A DNA stretch of 64,000 bases, from positions 1 to 64,000 of the forward strand of contig JAHZKP010000052.1 in assembly GCA_022600345.1 (NCBI GenBank). Reading direction: 5' to 3'. The position numbers were made by a program, and so were the translations under genes. Below, in pieces: positions 19,035-28,613 of the stretch (its first letter is position 1; each line of letters starts with the position of its first letter). The notes beneath the pieces were generated by a model. That model had not been told where the DNA came from, did not search any database, and worked only from the letters and a program-made list of their open reading frames with translations. The stretch is from Alphaproteobacteria bacterium (GTDB taxonomy: Bacteria; Pseudomonadota; Alphaproteobacteria; Rhizobiales; Hyphomicrobiaceae).

Positions 19035-20104
19035 ATCAGGACTTCTGGAAGGGCAAACGGGTTTTCTTGACCGGGCACACCGGCTTCAAGGGGGCATGGC
19101 TGTCGTTGTGGCTGAAGCAGCTAGGGTCGGTGGTGACCGGCTATTCACTGGAGCCGCCCACGGACCCTAGCCTTTACAAAATTGCCGACGTCGCCAGTGG
19201 TCTTGAGGCCGATCACCGCGCTGACATTCTGGACCTTGACCGGATGCAGGGGGCGATGAAAGAGGCGCGCCCTGATATCGTGATCCATATGGCGGCGCAA
19301 TCGCTGGTTCGTCTGAGTTATGACACGCCGGTTTACACCTATGCGGCGAACGTCATGGGAACGGTCAACGTTCTGGAATGCGCGCGCAACGTCGACACGG
19401 TTCGGGGGATCGTGATCATAACCACCGACAAGTGCTACGATAACGTCGAGTGGGTGCATCCTTATCGCGAGCCCGATCCGATGGGCGGGCATGACCCCTA
19501 CAGCTCCAGCAAGGGTTGTGCGGAATTGGCGACGGCTGCCTACCGCTCAAGCTTCTTTAATACCGAAGATAGTGCGCGGGTCGCTTCAGCCCGCGCGGGC
19601 AACGTCGTGGGTGGCGGTGACTGGGCCAAGGACCGATTGGTTCCCGATTGCATCCGGGCCTACATCAAGGGCGATCCGGTGGTGCTGCGCTATCCGCATG
19701 CCGTGCGCCCCTGGCAGCACGTGTTGGAGCCGCTTTCGGGTTATCTCATGCTGGCGCAGCAGCTTTGTAGTCCGACCGGCCGGGAGAATGGTGCCTCGGG
19801 CTGGAACTTCGGGCCGAACGCGGGTGGGGAGGCAGATGTCGTCACCGTAGCCTCGCTAACGGCCAAGGCTTGGGGCGATGGGGCTGAAGTGCGCGTTGAG
19901 TCGGCTGGTCCGCAGCTCAAGGAAGCCGGCTTGCTGCGCCTCGATTCGACGAAGGCGCGCAGCGGGCTGGGCTGGCAGCCGGTGTGGTCGATCGAGGCGA
20001 CGCTGCAGGAAACGGTGAGCTGGTACAAGGCGTGGCATGCGGGCGAAGACATGGGCGAGGTTACGGCGGCGCAGATCTCGCGCTATAGCGGAATGATGGC
20101 ATGA
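19025..20104 (+). CDS. rfbG: CDP-glucose 4,6-dehydratase
   Basis: FWKGKRVFLTGHTGFKGAWLSLWLKQLG...ITTDKCYDNVEWVHPYREPDPMGGHDPYSSSKGCAEL. Confidence 0.95.
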   Translation: MGLDQDFWKGKRVFLTGHTGFKGAWLSLWLKQLGSVVTGYSLEPPTDPSLYKIADVASGLEADHRADILDLDRMQGAMKEARPDIVIHMAAQSLVRLSYDTPVYTYAANVMGTVNVLECARNVDTVRGIVIITTDKCYDNVEWVHPYREPDPMGGHDPYSSSKGCAELATAAYRSSFFNTEDSARVASARAGNVVGGGDWAKDRLVPDCIRAYIKGDPVVLRYPHAVRPWQHVLEPLSGYLMLAQQLCSPTGRENGASGWNFGPNAGGEADVVTVASLTAKAWGDGAEVRVESAGPQLKEAGLLRLDSTKARSGLGWQPVWSIEATLQETVSWYKAWHAGEDMGEVTAAQISRYSGMMA

Positions 20105-20664
20105 GTGGCCGGATCGGTTTTCACGAAACGGGTCTTGAGGGGCTGACGCTGGTCGAGCGCAAACCGCTGGGCGATACGCGCGGGTTCCTGGAGCGGATGT
20201 TTTGTGTCACCGAATTTGCGTCGATCGGGCTCAAGGATGGCATCCGGCAGACCAACCGGACCTATACGAGCAAGGCGGGTACGGTGCGGGGTTTGCATTT
20301 TCAGCGGCCTCCTTATGCTGAGACCAAGATTGTGACCTGCATTCGCGGCCGGGTGTTCGATGTCGCGGTCGACCTACGCAAAGATTCGCCGACGTTCCTG
20401 AAGTGGTATGGCGTGGAGCTGGCGGGCGATAATTTCAACAGTCTTTTTATCCCGGAGGGGTTTGCCCACGGGTTGCAGGCGTTAGAGAACGACTGCGAGA
20501 TGCTGTACCTGCATACGCGTGACTATACACCGGGGGCCGAAGACGGCCTTAATGCCTGCGATCCGAGTATCGGCATCGACTGGCCAATCGAAATCAGCGA
20601 GATGTCGGAGCGCGACAAGGCGCTTCCGAAATTCGACGATCAATTCCTGGGGCTTGAGCTATGA
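20101..20664 (+). CDS. dTDP-4-dehydrorhamnose 3,5-epimerase (RfbC/RmlC)-like epimerase
   Basis: RKPLGDTRGFLERMFCVTEFASIGLKDGIRQTNRTYTSKAGTVRGLHFQRPPYAETKIVTCIRGRVFDVAVDLRKDSPTF. Confidence 0.9.
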   Translation: MSGRIGFHETGLEGLTLVERKPLGDTRGFLERMFCVTEFASIGLKDGIRQTNRTYTSKAGTVRGLHFQRPPYAETKIVTCIRGRVFDVAVDLRKDSPTFLKWYGVELAGDNFNSLFIPEGFAHGLQALENDCEMLYLHTRDYTPGAEDGLNACDPSIGIDWPIEISEMSERDKALPKFDDQFLGLEL

Positions 20665-21893
20665 AGTGTCGGCACTGCGCGACCGAGCTAGAAAACGTTT
20701 TCGTGGACCTTGCAACGGCGCCGCCGTCGAATGCCTATCTGCAACAGGCAGACCTGAGGGCGAGCGAGAAGTATTATCCGCTGAAGGTGCTGGTCTGCGA
20801 CAAGTGCTGGCTGGTGCAAACCGAAGATTACGCCGATGCCTCTGAGTTGTTCTCCGAAGACTATGCCTATTTCAGTTCGTTTTCGACGTCGTGGCTGAAG
20901 CACAGCGAAGACTACGTTGCAAAGATGGTGGAGCGGTTCGGTCTTGGAGCTGACAGCATGGTCGTCGAGGTTGCGGCCAACGATGGCTATCTCCTGCAAT
21001 ACGTCAAGGGTCGCGATATTCCATGTTACGGCGTCGAGCCGACGGCCAGCACGGCGGCTGCCGCGCGTGAAAAAGGCATCGAGATCGTCGAAGAATTCTT
21101 CGGTGTCGAACAGGCCAAAAAACTGGCCGCAGAAGGCCGACAGGCGGACCTTACGGCTGCAAACAACGTACTTGCCCACGTGCCCGACATCAACGATTTC
21201 GCCGGCGGGTTCGCGGCGCTCTTGAAACCGAATGGCGTTTCCACGTTCGAATTCCCGCATTTGCTGAATCTGGTCACGCACACGCAGTTCGATACGATCT
21301 ATCACGAGCATTATTCGTATCTGTCTCTGACGGCCGTCAGTACGTTTTTTGAAGCCAACGGTCTGAGTGTGTTCGATGTCGAGGAGATCCCCACCCACGG
21401 CGGCAGTTTGCGGGTTTACGCACAGCGCTCCGATACCAAGGCACATGAGACCTCGCCGCGTGTTGGGGCGATGATGGCGCGCGAAAAAGAAGAGGGCGTG
21501 CCGACGATCGACTATTATCAGGGCTTCCAGGCGCGCACCGACAAGGTCAAGGACGACTTCGTGAACTTCCTGATCGAGTCCAAGCGTGAGGGCTTGAAGG
21601 TTGCTGGCTACGGGGCGGCTGCCAAGGGCAATACGCTGATGAATTATGCCGGCGTGCATGCCGATCTGATGCCGTATGTGGTCGATCTCAATCCCAACAA
21701 GCAGGGTAAGTATCTGCCGGGAAGCCGGATTCCGATTGTGGGTGAGGACCATTTGAAGGCCGACAAGCCCGACCGGATCGTGATCCTGCCGTGGAACCTT
21801 GCCGATGAGATTGTCGGGCAGCTTGACTACGTCAATGCCTGGGGTGGGCGCTTTGTTCGCGCTGTTCCCTCGCTGCAAGTCCTGGGGGGCTGA
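20661..21893 (+). CDS. sugar C-methyltransferase-like SAM-dependent methyltransferase with N-terminal Zn-binding motif
   Basis: MKCRHCATELENVFVDLATAPPSNAYL...LVCDKCWLVQTEDY (CxxC...CxxC) plus VVEVAANDGYLLQYVKGR; resembles the TylC3/NovU/TcaB9 C-methyltransferase architecture. Confidence 0.85.
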   Translation: MKCRHCATELENVFVDLATAPPSNAYLQQADLRASEKYYPLKVLVCDKCWLVQTEDYADASELFSEDYAYFSSFSTSWLKHSEDYVAKMVERFGLGADSMVVEVAANDGYLLQYVKGRDIPCYGVEPTASTAAAAREKGIEIVEEFFGVEQAKKLAAEGRQADLTAANNVLAHVPDINDFAGGFAALLKPNGVSTFEFPHLLNLVTHTQFDTIYHEHYSYLSLTAVSTFFEANGLSVFDVEEIPTHGGSLRVYAQRSDTKAHETSPRVGAMMAREKEEGVPTIDYYQGFQARTDKVKDDFVNFLIESKREGLKVAGYGAAAKGNTLMNYAGVHADLMPYVVDLNPNKQGKYLPGSRIPIVGEDHLKADKPDRIVILPWNLADEIVGQLDYVNAWGGRFVRAVPSLQVLGG

Positions 21894-21896
21894 GCG

Positions 21897-22388
21897 ATGC
21901 CAATCGAGGCGCATCCGGATGCACGGATTTCCGCGTTGGCGGATATCGAAGAAAGCGTGCGCGGAACGCGGATTGCGGTTGGAGCGCACTCGGTTATCGA
22001 TAGCTTCGTGAAGGTGAAGCCGGCGGGCGGATCGGGAGATGTTGTGATCGGTGAGCGGGTCACGATCAATTCGGGCTGCGTCATCTATACCGGTAACGGG
22101 TTGACCATCGGCAATGACGTGGCGATTGCGGCGAACTGTGTTTTCGCGCCGGTCAACCATGAGTTCCGGGATCGCGATACTCTGATTCGTGAGCAGCGGT
22201 TCATGCCGGGCCGGGGCGGGGTGATAATCCATGACGACGTGTGGATTGGCGCGGGCTGCGTGTTTCTCGACGGCGCTGTGGTCGGCAAGGGGGCTGTGAT
22301 CGGCGCCTTGTCGCTGGTGCGCGGCGAGGTTGAGCCGTACTCGATCAATGTCGGTAATCCATTGGTAACGACGGGATACCGGAAATGA
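21897..22388 (+). CDS. hexapeptide-repeat acyltransferase
   Basis: Left-handed beta-helix repeats: VVIGERVTINSGCVIYTGNGLTIGNDVAIAANCVFAPVNHEF...GGVIIHDDVWIGAGCVFLDGAVVGKGAVIGALSLV. Confidence 0.85.
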   Translation: MPIEAHPDARISALADIEESVRGTRIAVGAHSVIDSFVKVKPAGGSGDVVIGERVTINSGCVIYTGNGLTIGNDVAIAANCVFAPVNHEFRDRDTLIREQRFMPGRGGVIIHDDVWIGAGCVFLDGAVVGKGAVIGALSLVRGEVEPYSINVGNPLVTTGYRK

Positions 22389-23194
22389 AGTTTACGGTGT
22401 TTGGCGGTCGCGGATTTATCGGCGGGCAGGTTGTCGAGCATGCAGAACGCCTTGGCCATGACGTGTTGGTGCCTGATCGCGATTTCGAGCCATCGGGCTC
22501 TGAAGATTTGGGCCATGTGATTTATGCGATTGGCCTCACTGCGGATTTTCGCAAGCGGCCGTTCGACACGATCGATGCGCATGTCGGCACGCTGGTGCGA
22601 TACTTGAAGGACGCCCGGTTCGACAGTTGGCTCTACCTTTCGAGCACGCGGGTCTATGGGGGGCTGGGGCCGGATGGGCGGGGCGCGGAGGGCGAGCCGG
22701 TCAAGGTGAGACCATCTGCCGATTCGCTTTATGATTTGAGCAAGCTACTTGGTGAATCGATCTGTGTTGGGCGTGACAATCCGGCGATCAGGGTGGCGCG
22801 CATCTCCAACGTTTATGGCGCGGGCATGGGAAGTGCCAATTTTCTGGGCGCGGTGATCGGCGAACTGGTCAATACCGGCTCGGTCGTTATAAACGAGGAT
22901 CGAAATTCCTCGAAGGACTACGTCAATGTCAGCGACGTTGCGCAGTCCCTGGTTCGTATCGCCCTTGAAGGGCGGCAGCGGACCTACAATGTCGCCAGCG
23001 GTTTCTCCACGACACACGGTGATATCGCAGCGAAGTTGACTGAGATTACGGGTAAACCGGTGACATTTGCTGCCGGCGCGCCGCGACGAAACTTCCCCGA
23101 GATCGATGCCTCTCGGATTTGCGAAGAATTTGACATTCAACCCCGGCGGCTGGTGGACGATCTTGAAGGCCTGCTGGATGACCGGACGAGATAA
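22385..23194 (+). CDS. NAD-dependent epimerase/dehydratase (SDR) family protein
   Basis: MKFTVFGGRGFIGGQVVEHAERLG; YLSSTRVYGG; YDLSKLLGESIC. Confidence 0.85.
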   Translation: MKFTVFGGRGFIGGQVVEHAERLGHDVLVPDRDFEPSGSEDLGHVIYAIGLTADFRKRPFDTIDAHVGTLVRYLKDARFDSWLYLSSTRVYGGLGPDGRGAEGEPVKVRPSADSLYDLSKLLGESICVGRDNPAIRVARISNVYGAGMGSANFLGAVIGELVNTGSVVINEDRNSSKDYVNVSDVAQSLVRIALEGRQRTYNVASGFSTTHGDIAAKLTEITGKPVTFAAGAPRRNFPEIDASRICEEFDIQPRRLVDDLEGLLDDRTR

Positions 23195-23215
23195 GAGAGA
23201 AACAAGGGGATAGTC

Positions 23216-24043
23216 ATGGCTGACAACAACAACGATCCGATTGCGGCGTTTGAAAAAGAACGCGTTGAGACTATTGCAAGCTACAAGGGCGACAAGGATT
23301 TCCAGGCGTCGTCCAACAAGTGGATGGATCATGCGTTCCGCCGCCGATACATGTACCACTTCGATTGGCTGGGGCGGCCGATCATCCAGTTGCCAGGCGA
23401 TATGGTGGCGATCCAGGAAATCATCTGGGACGTGAAGCCTGACCTGATCGTTGAGACGGGAATTGCGCACGGCGGATCGCTGATCCTGAGTGCTTCCGTC
23501 CTGGCTATGATCGATGTCGCTGAAGCTATCGAGAACGGCACAACGCTTGACCCCAAGGCCAGCAAGCGCCGTGTTCTGGGCGTCGATATCGACATTCGCG
23601 ACCACAACCGGGCGGCAATCGAAGGCCATCCGTTCGCGCAGAAAATCGATATGATCCAGGGTTCGTCTATCGAAGAAGCCACAGCCGACAAGGTTCGCGA
23701 ATACGCAGCCGGCCACAAGAAGATCATGGTTTGCCTCGATTCCAATCACACCCATGAGCATGTGATGGCTGAATTGGAACTTTATGCACCGCTTACGTCG
23801 GCGGGCAGCTATTGCCTAGTGTTCGATTCAATCGTCGAGGATCTGCCCGACGACATGTTCCCAGACAGGCCATGGTGCAAGGGTAACAACCCGAAAACCG
23901 CAATTTGGGAATATCTGCGTCTGTTGAAAGAGGACGGGCGCAAGGCTGCCGACGGTAATCCTCTCAACATGGAAATCGATGAGGAATACGACAGCAAGCT
24001 GCTGCTGACCGCTGCTCCAAACGGTTATCTGAAGCGCATATAG
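23216..24043 (+). CDS. cephalosporin hydroxylase (CmcI)-family protein, probable SAM-dependent O-methyltransferase fold
   Basis: WLGRPIIQLPGDMVAIQEIIWDVKPDLIVETGIAHGGSLILSASVLAMID...VLGVDIDIRDHNRAAIEGHPFAQKIDMIQGSS...VCLDSNHTHEHVMAELELYAPL. Confidence 0.82.
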   Translation: MADNNNDPIAAFEKERVETIASYKGDKDFQASSNKWMDHAFRRRYMYHFDWLGRPIIQLPGDMVAIQEIIWDVKPDLIVETGIAHGGSLILSASVLAMIDVAEAIENGTTLDPKASKRRVLGVDIDIRDHNRAAIEGHPFAQKIDMIQGSSIEEATADKVREYAAGHKKIMVCLDSNHTHEHVMAELELYAPLTSAGSYCLVFDSIVEDLPDDMFPDRPWCKGNNPKTAIWEYLRLLKEDGRKAADGNPLNMEIDEEYDSKLLLTAAPNGYLKRI

Positions 24044-24089
24044 GTTTGCGTCAGCCCCGGTTGGTGGGGGCAAGCGACGGAAATTGTTG

Positions 24090-24122
24090 ACGGGCCGGTG
24101 GCGCAAGCTGCTGGCCCGTTTG
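24090..24122 (+). terminator. hairpin terminator-like structure at the end of the sugar cluster
   Basis: ACGGGCCGGTGGC-GCAA-GCTGCTGGCCCGTTT: long stem (with wobbles) and GNRA-type loop. The T-run is short. Confidence 0.5.
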
Positions 24123-24167
24123 CCTGTCTGGCGGGCTGGGTTTGGCTGAGGCAGACGGGGGCCAGCA

Positions 24168-25463
24168 TTGGGCGCAATCACCAAAACGTCAGTTGGGGAT
24201 AGGGATTGGGCCGCAATTGCCTGTAGAATAGCGGAAGTTTTTCAAATTGAGAGTGTCGTGGTGCCGCGTCCCTGGTCGATACAATCGCAGATTGTCGGTG
24301 TGGTGCTTATTTTAAGCACCGCGGTCGGCGTGTGGGTTTCTCGCGATGATATTGCGAAAGCGTTTGCCAACTTTACTGGTCCTGGCGCTGGCAAGGCAGC
24401 GCTGGACAAGCGGAAAACCGGTCGTGACCGGCCGGTTCCAGTGATCGTCAAGCGCGTTGAACGGATGCGCAACGATGAAACGATTGCCGCAATCGGGACG
24501 GCTCGTGCGCGGCGCTCCATTATGTTGTTTGCCAAATCGGATGGTGAAATCGTTTCACTGCCGTTCAAACCCGGAGAGCGTGTGGCTCAGGGGCAGGTGC
24601 TGCTTGAACTCGACAGCGCCAAGGCGAAGCTGGCGGTGGGGATCGCCGGCAAGACCGTTGAGGAGATGGAGCAGAAGCTTGGCCGCTCGCAGTACCTGAA
24701 GAAGCGGCGGGTCGGGTCGGGGGCATCCGTGGAGGATGCCAGGATTATTCTGGACCGCGCCCGCCTTGAGGTGATGCAGGCACAAGAGCAGCTCCGCGAC
24801 ATGAAGCTTGTGGCACCGTTTGACGGCTACGTTGGAATTGCCAAGGTCGATGTGGGCGAGCGGGTGACTCGCTCGACTGAGATCGTGTCGCTGGATGACC
24901 GTTCGGAACTTTTCGTTGAATTCGAAATGCCGGAGCAATTTATTGGGCTGGTCAAGGTTTCAGACCGCGTTTCGGCTGCCACGCCCAGTTATGCCAAGCG
25001 GAAATTCATCGGACGGATTGGCTATATCGACAGCCGGGTCAACCCGACGTCGAGGACCGTCATGGTGAGGGCGGTGATCCCCAACGGCGACGATCTGCTG
25101 CGCCCGGGGATGTCGTTTGCAATCGAAGTGAATATACGTGGCGAGGAGTTCGGCGTTGTGCCTGAACTGGCGCTGCAATGGCGCTCGGGTGGCAGCTTCG
25201 TTTGGATCGTCGAGAATGAGACCGTGCGGCAGGTGCCGGTACGGCTGGTGAGGCGGCGCAATGCTATCGTTTTTATCGAGGGTGAGGTCTCGGCTGGCGA
25301 GCTGGTCGTCATTGAGGGGGTGCAAAGGTTGCGGCCGGGCAAGCGGGTGAGATTTGAGGCCCCGCGGCAAGATTCATTGAGCGGGAGGCCGGATACTGGA
25401 AGGCCGGAAGCCGTGGATGCGCCAAAAAGCTCATTGCGCACCAAGTCCGAGCAGAAGGGGTAA
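24168..25463 (+). CDS. RND efflux transporter periplasmic adaptor subunit
   Basis: EIVSLPFKPGERVAQGQVLLELDSAKAKLAVG...LVAPFDGYVGIAKVDVGERVTRSTEIVSLDDRSELFVEFEMPEQF. Exact start uncertain. Confidence 0.88.
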   Translation: MGAITKTSVGDRDWAAIACRIAEVFQIESVVVPRPWSIQSQIVGVVLILSTAVGVWVSRDDIAKAFANFTGPGAGKAALDKRKTGRDRPVPVIVKRVERMRNDETIAAIGTARARRSIMLFAKSDGEIVSLPFKPGERVAQGQVLLELDSAKAKLAVGIAGKTVEEMEQKLGRSQYLKKRRVGSGASVEDARIILDRARLEVMQAQEQLRDMKLVAPFDGYVGIAKVDVGERVTRSTEIVSLDDRSELFVEFEMPEQFIGLVKVSDRVSAATPSYAKRKFIGRIGYIDSRVNPTSRTVMVRAVIPNGDDLLRPGMSFAIEVNIRGEEFGVVPELALQWRSGGSFVWIVENETVRQVPVRLVRRRNAIVFIEGEVSAGELVVIEGVQRLRPGKRVRFEAPRQDSLSGRPDTGRPEAVDAPKSSLRTKSEQKG

Positions 25464-25472
25464 GGCGACCCG

Positions 25473-28400
25473 ATGATGCTGGGCAGTTCACTCCCCTCGA
25501 TCAGCGTACGGCGGCCCTATCTGGCAATCGTTCTCAATCTTCTGATTGTCATTGCCGGGGTGGCGGCGATTTACGGCGTCGAGGTGCGCGAGTTGCCCGA
25601 TGTCGATCGGCCGATTGTGTCGGTGCGCGGCAACTATCCGGGCGGTTCGCCTGAAACCATCGATGCGGAAATCACGGCAAAGGTTGAAGCGGCGGTCTCA
25701 CGGGTCAACGGCGTCTCAGAAGTTCGTTCGTCCAGTGAAGAAGGCAACTTTCGTATCCGCACCGTGTTTCAGCCGTCGGTCGATCTGATCACCGCGGCCA
25801 ACGATGTGCGTGAGGCTGTAAGCCGGGTTGAGCGCGAGTTGCCCGACGGGGTTGAGGACCTGTTCGTCGTCAAGGCAGACGGGGACGCATATCCGATTCT
25901 ACGGATTGTGGTGTCGAGCCCAACGTTATCCATCGAACAGGTGACCCGGCGCGTCGAGACCGACTTGATCCCTGAGCTGACCTCGATTGGGGGTGTTGCC
26001 GACGTACAGATTTTCGGTAGCCGGCCCAGGGTGCTGCATGTCGCGGTTGATCCGATGCGGATGGCTGCCTACCGGTTGGCGGTCGCAGATGTCGTCAGCG
26101 TTCTGGAAAAGGCGCGCTTTGATGTCCCGGCGGGCAGTTTCCAATCCGAAGAACAAGAAGTGATGGTGCGGGCGGATGCTTCGGTCACCGATCCTGCCGC
26201 GGTCGAAGATCTGGTGGTTCGCGATCCGATCCGCATTGGCGATATCGGCAGCGCATATTTCGGGCCGAAAGAGGCCTGGAGCATTGTTCGCTACAACGGC
26301 CGCCAGGTGATCGGGCTTGGGATTATCAGGCGGGCGCAATCAAACACCGTGGCAATTTCACGAGACGTTGGCAGGGCGCTGGAGGGGCTTAGGGAACGCC
26401 ACCGGGATCTTAATATCGCAACGACCTCCGACGACGCCATTTTCATCAAGGGTGCGATCGGCGAAGTCCTTATCAGTATCGGGCTGGCGGTGGGGATCGT
26501 GATTTGCGTCATCGCGGTGTTCGTCGGACGGCTCAGGGCGGCGTTGATCCCGGCAGTTGCCATCCCGGTGGCGCTTGTCGGGGCAGTGGCAACGATCTGG
26601 TTGATGGGCTTTTCAGTCAACCTGATAACGCTGTTGGCGTTGGTGCTGGCAACGGGGCTGGTGGTGGATGATGCCATTGTCGTGTTGGAGAATATTCAGC
26701 GCCTGGAGTCGGAAGGTGTGAAACCGCGTGCGGCGGCAGTGCTTGGAACCAATCAGGTCTTCTTTGCGGTGATTGCGACAACGCTGACGCTGGGGTCGGT
26801 TTTCCTGCCGATTTCGTTCCTGCCGTCGACGGCAGGAAGGTTGTTTGGTGAGTTTGGCTTCGTTCTCGCCATGTCGGTTTTCATTTCCTCGTTCGTCGCG
26901 CTGACGGTCGTGCCGATGCTGGCCGCGCGGCTTCCGGTTGGTGAACAGCCGGAGCGACGCAGTGTGCGACATAGAATTGGCGACTGGCTTGTCCGCCTTT
27001 ACGCAGCGGTTCTCGACCGTGTGCTGGCAGCCCCGCTGGTTGTTGCAGGAATGATGGTGTTTGTTGTGATGGGAGCAGTTGCCGCCTATGGGACGCTGGG
27101 CGAAGAACTTGTCCCCGAGGAGGATCGCGGGCTGATATCAGTTCGTCTCACGGGGCCTGATGGCGTCGGGTTGGCATATACCGACCGGCAGGTTGAGAAG
27201 GCGGAAAGGGTTCTCCAGCCGTGGGTGGACCAATCTGTGGCGCAGGGGCTTTATTCGATTACCGGGCGGTGGGATCTCAACCGCGGCTATATCGAAGCGC
27301 GTCTTGTGGATTGGCACAAGCGTGCGGTGAGCGAGGGAGATATCGCGCGGGAAGTCAACAAGGAGCTGAACGACATTGCCGGCGCACGCGCAAGGGTTCG
27401 GCGCGGCAATAGCCTGGGCTTGCGAAATGCCGATGGCGGCATTCGGTTTGCTTTGACCGGTGGCGATTATGAGGAGATCGCGGCGGCTGCCGAAGCCTTT
27501 GCGGTCGTGCTCGAAAAGCAGGCGCCCGAGGTCAGCAACCTGCGGGTCGAGTTTCGCGCCACACAGCCGCAATTGCGTCTCAACGTCGACCGGCGCAGGG
27601 CTGCCGATCTGGGGGTGCCGATTGAAAACCTGTCGGCAACGGCCAAGGTTCTCGTCGACGAAGACGAAGTGGGGGAACTCAACATCGACGATGAGCGGGT
27701 GCCGGTGATCCTGCAGGCAAGTGGGGGAGTGATCAAGGACCCATCGGATTTGCGCCGCCTTTACGTCAGTGCCAAGGACGGGCGGCTGGTGCCGCTTTCG
27801 CAACTGATAACTTTAAGCGAGAAGGCGGTTGCAGCCGAGCTTGACCGGCACGGGCAGCGGCGGGCTGTGGAGGTTTTCGGCGACACGGCCGAAGGCTTTA
27901 CCCTACGCGACGCGGTCAATGCAATTGCACGGGCGGCCAGAGATCCGGTGAATGGATTGCCGGCTGGAACGGGGCTGTTGTTTCTCGATGAAGCTGCAGC
28001 GTTGGAAGATACGTCGGCTGGAATTTGGATCACTTATGGTGTCGCGCTATTGATCGTGTTCTTGGTGCTGGTTGCCCAGTTTGAAAGCGTTACAAGCGCT
28101 CTGGTTGTCATGTTGACCGTTCCGTTCGGCGTATGCGCTGCGATATTTGCATTGGCGCTGACGGGGACGTCGATCAATATCTACAGCCAGATCGGGATCT
28201 TGATGCTTATCGGGATCATGGCGAAGAATTCGATCCTGATGGTGGAGTTCGCCGACCAGCTTCGCGAAAAGGGCAAGTCGGTTTATGCCGCTGCACGTGA
28301 GGCATCGGTTGTTCGGCTAAGGCCGATTGTTATGACCATGTGTTCGACCGTCCTGGCCGGTGTGCCGTTGATCTACGGGGCCGGTCCGGGGGCGGAGGCG

Positions 28401-28592
28401 CGGGCTTCGATCGGCTGGGTGGTGTTTGGCGGGTTGGGGCTTGCGGGACTTTTCACGTTGCTGTTGACCCCGGCGCTATACGTTTTGATCGCCGGTTTGG
28501 TAAAGCCGCGCAATGCCAATGACAGCGAGGTCGCCCGCGAGCTTGACGAAGCCGGTGCGCTGCTCGGCAATGTTCGAGCCAACAGTTCCTGA
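25473..28592 (+). CDS. RND efflux transporter permease (HAE1/AcrB-like)
   Basis: SISVRRPYLAIVLNLLIVIAGVAAIYGVEVRELPDVDRPIVSVRGNYPGGSPETIDAEIT...VDDAIVVLENIQR...GIMAKNSILMVEFADQLREKGKS. Confidence 0.95.
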   Translation: MMLGSSLPSISVRRPYLAIVLNLLIVIAGVAAIYGVEVRELPDVDRPIVSVRGNYPGGSPETIDAEITAKVEAAVSRVNGVSEVRSSSEEGNFRIRTVFQPSVDLITAANDVREAVSRVERELPDGVEDLFVVKADGDAYPILRIVVSSPTLSIEQVTRRVETDLIPELTSIGGVADVQIFGSRPRVLHVAVDPMRMAAYRLAVADVVSVLEKARFDVPAGSFQSEEQEVMVRADASVTDPAAVEDLVVRDPIRIGDIGSAYFGPKEAWSIVRYNGRQVIGLGIIRRAQSNTVAISRDVGRALEGLRERHRDLNIATTSDDAIFIKGAIGEVLISIGLAVGIVICVIAVFVGRLRAALIPAVAIPVALVGAVATIWLMGFSVNLITLLALVLATGLVVDDAIVVLENIQRLESEGVKPRAAAVLGTNQVFFAVIATTLTLGSVFLPISFLPSTAGRLFGEFGFVLAMSVFISSFVALTVVPMLAARLPVGEQPERRSVRHRIGDWLVRLYAAVLDRVLAAPLVVAGMMVFVVMGAVAAYGTLGEELVPEEDRGLISVRLTGPDGVGLAYTDRQVEKAERVLQPWVDQSVAQGLYSITGRWDLNRGYIEARLVDWHKRAVSEGDIAREVNKELNDIAGARARVRRGNSLGLRNADGGIRFALTGGDYEEIAAAAEAFAVVLEKQAPEVSNLRVEFRATQPQLRLNVDRRRAADLGVPIENLSATAKVLVDEDEVGELNIDDERVPVILQASGGVIKDPSDLRRLYVSAKDGRLVPLSQLITLSEKAVAAELDRHGQRRAVEVFGDTAEGFTLRDAVNAIARAARDPVNGLPAGTGLLFLDEAAALEDTSAGIWITYGVALLIVFLVLVAQFESVTSALVVMLTVPFGVCAAIFALALTGTSINIYSQIGILMLIGIMAKNSILMVEFADQLREKGKSVYAAAREASVVRLRPIVMTMCSTVLAGVPLIYGAGPGAEARASIGWVVFGGLGLAGLFTLLLTPALYVLIAGLVKPRNANDSEVARELDEAGALLGNVRANSS

Positions 28593-28613
28593 AGTCCTGT
28601 TGGGCGGGTCTTA

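Noticed and set aside
20688-22232. 514-aa minus-strand ORF across the methyltransferase and acyltransferase genes
   Set aside because: Antisense to two well-supported CDSs; GC-rich codon structure explains the long open frame.
22745-23761. 338-aa minus-strand ORF over the SDR and CmcI-like genes
   Set aside because: Antisense shadow ORF spanning two unrelated sense genes; no family resemblance.
23216-24043. Beta-lactam (cephamycin) biosynthesis gene
   Set aside because: Only the family name suggests this; surrounding genes are for nucleotide-sugar metabolism and no beta-lactam synthesis genes are present.
24168-28592. Complete tripartite efflux operon
   Set aside because: Adaptor and RND permease are present, but no outer-membrane factor is encoded next to them; the following gene is a small hypothetical on the opposite strand.
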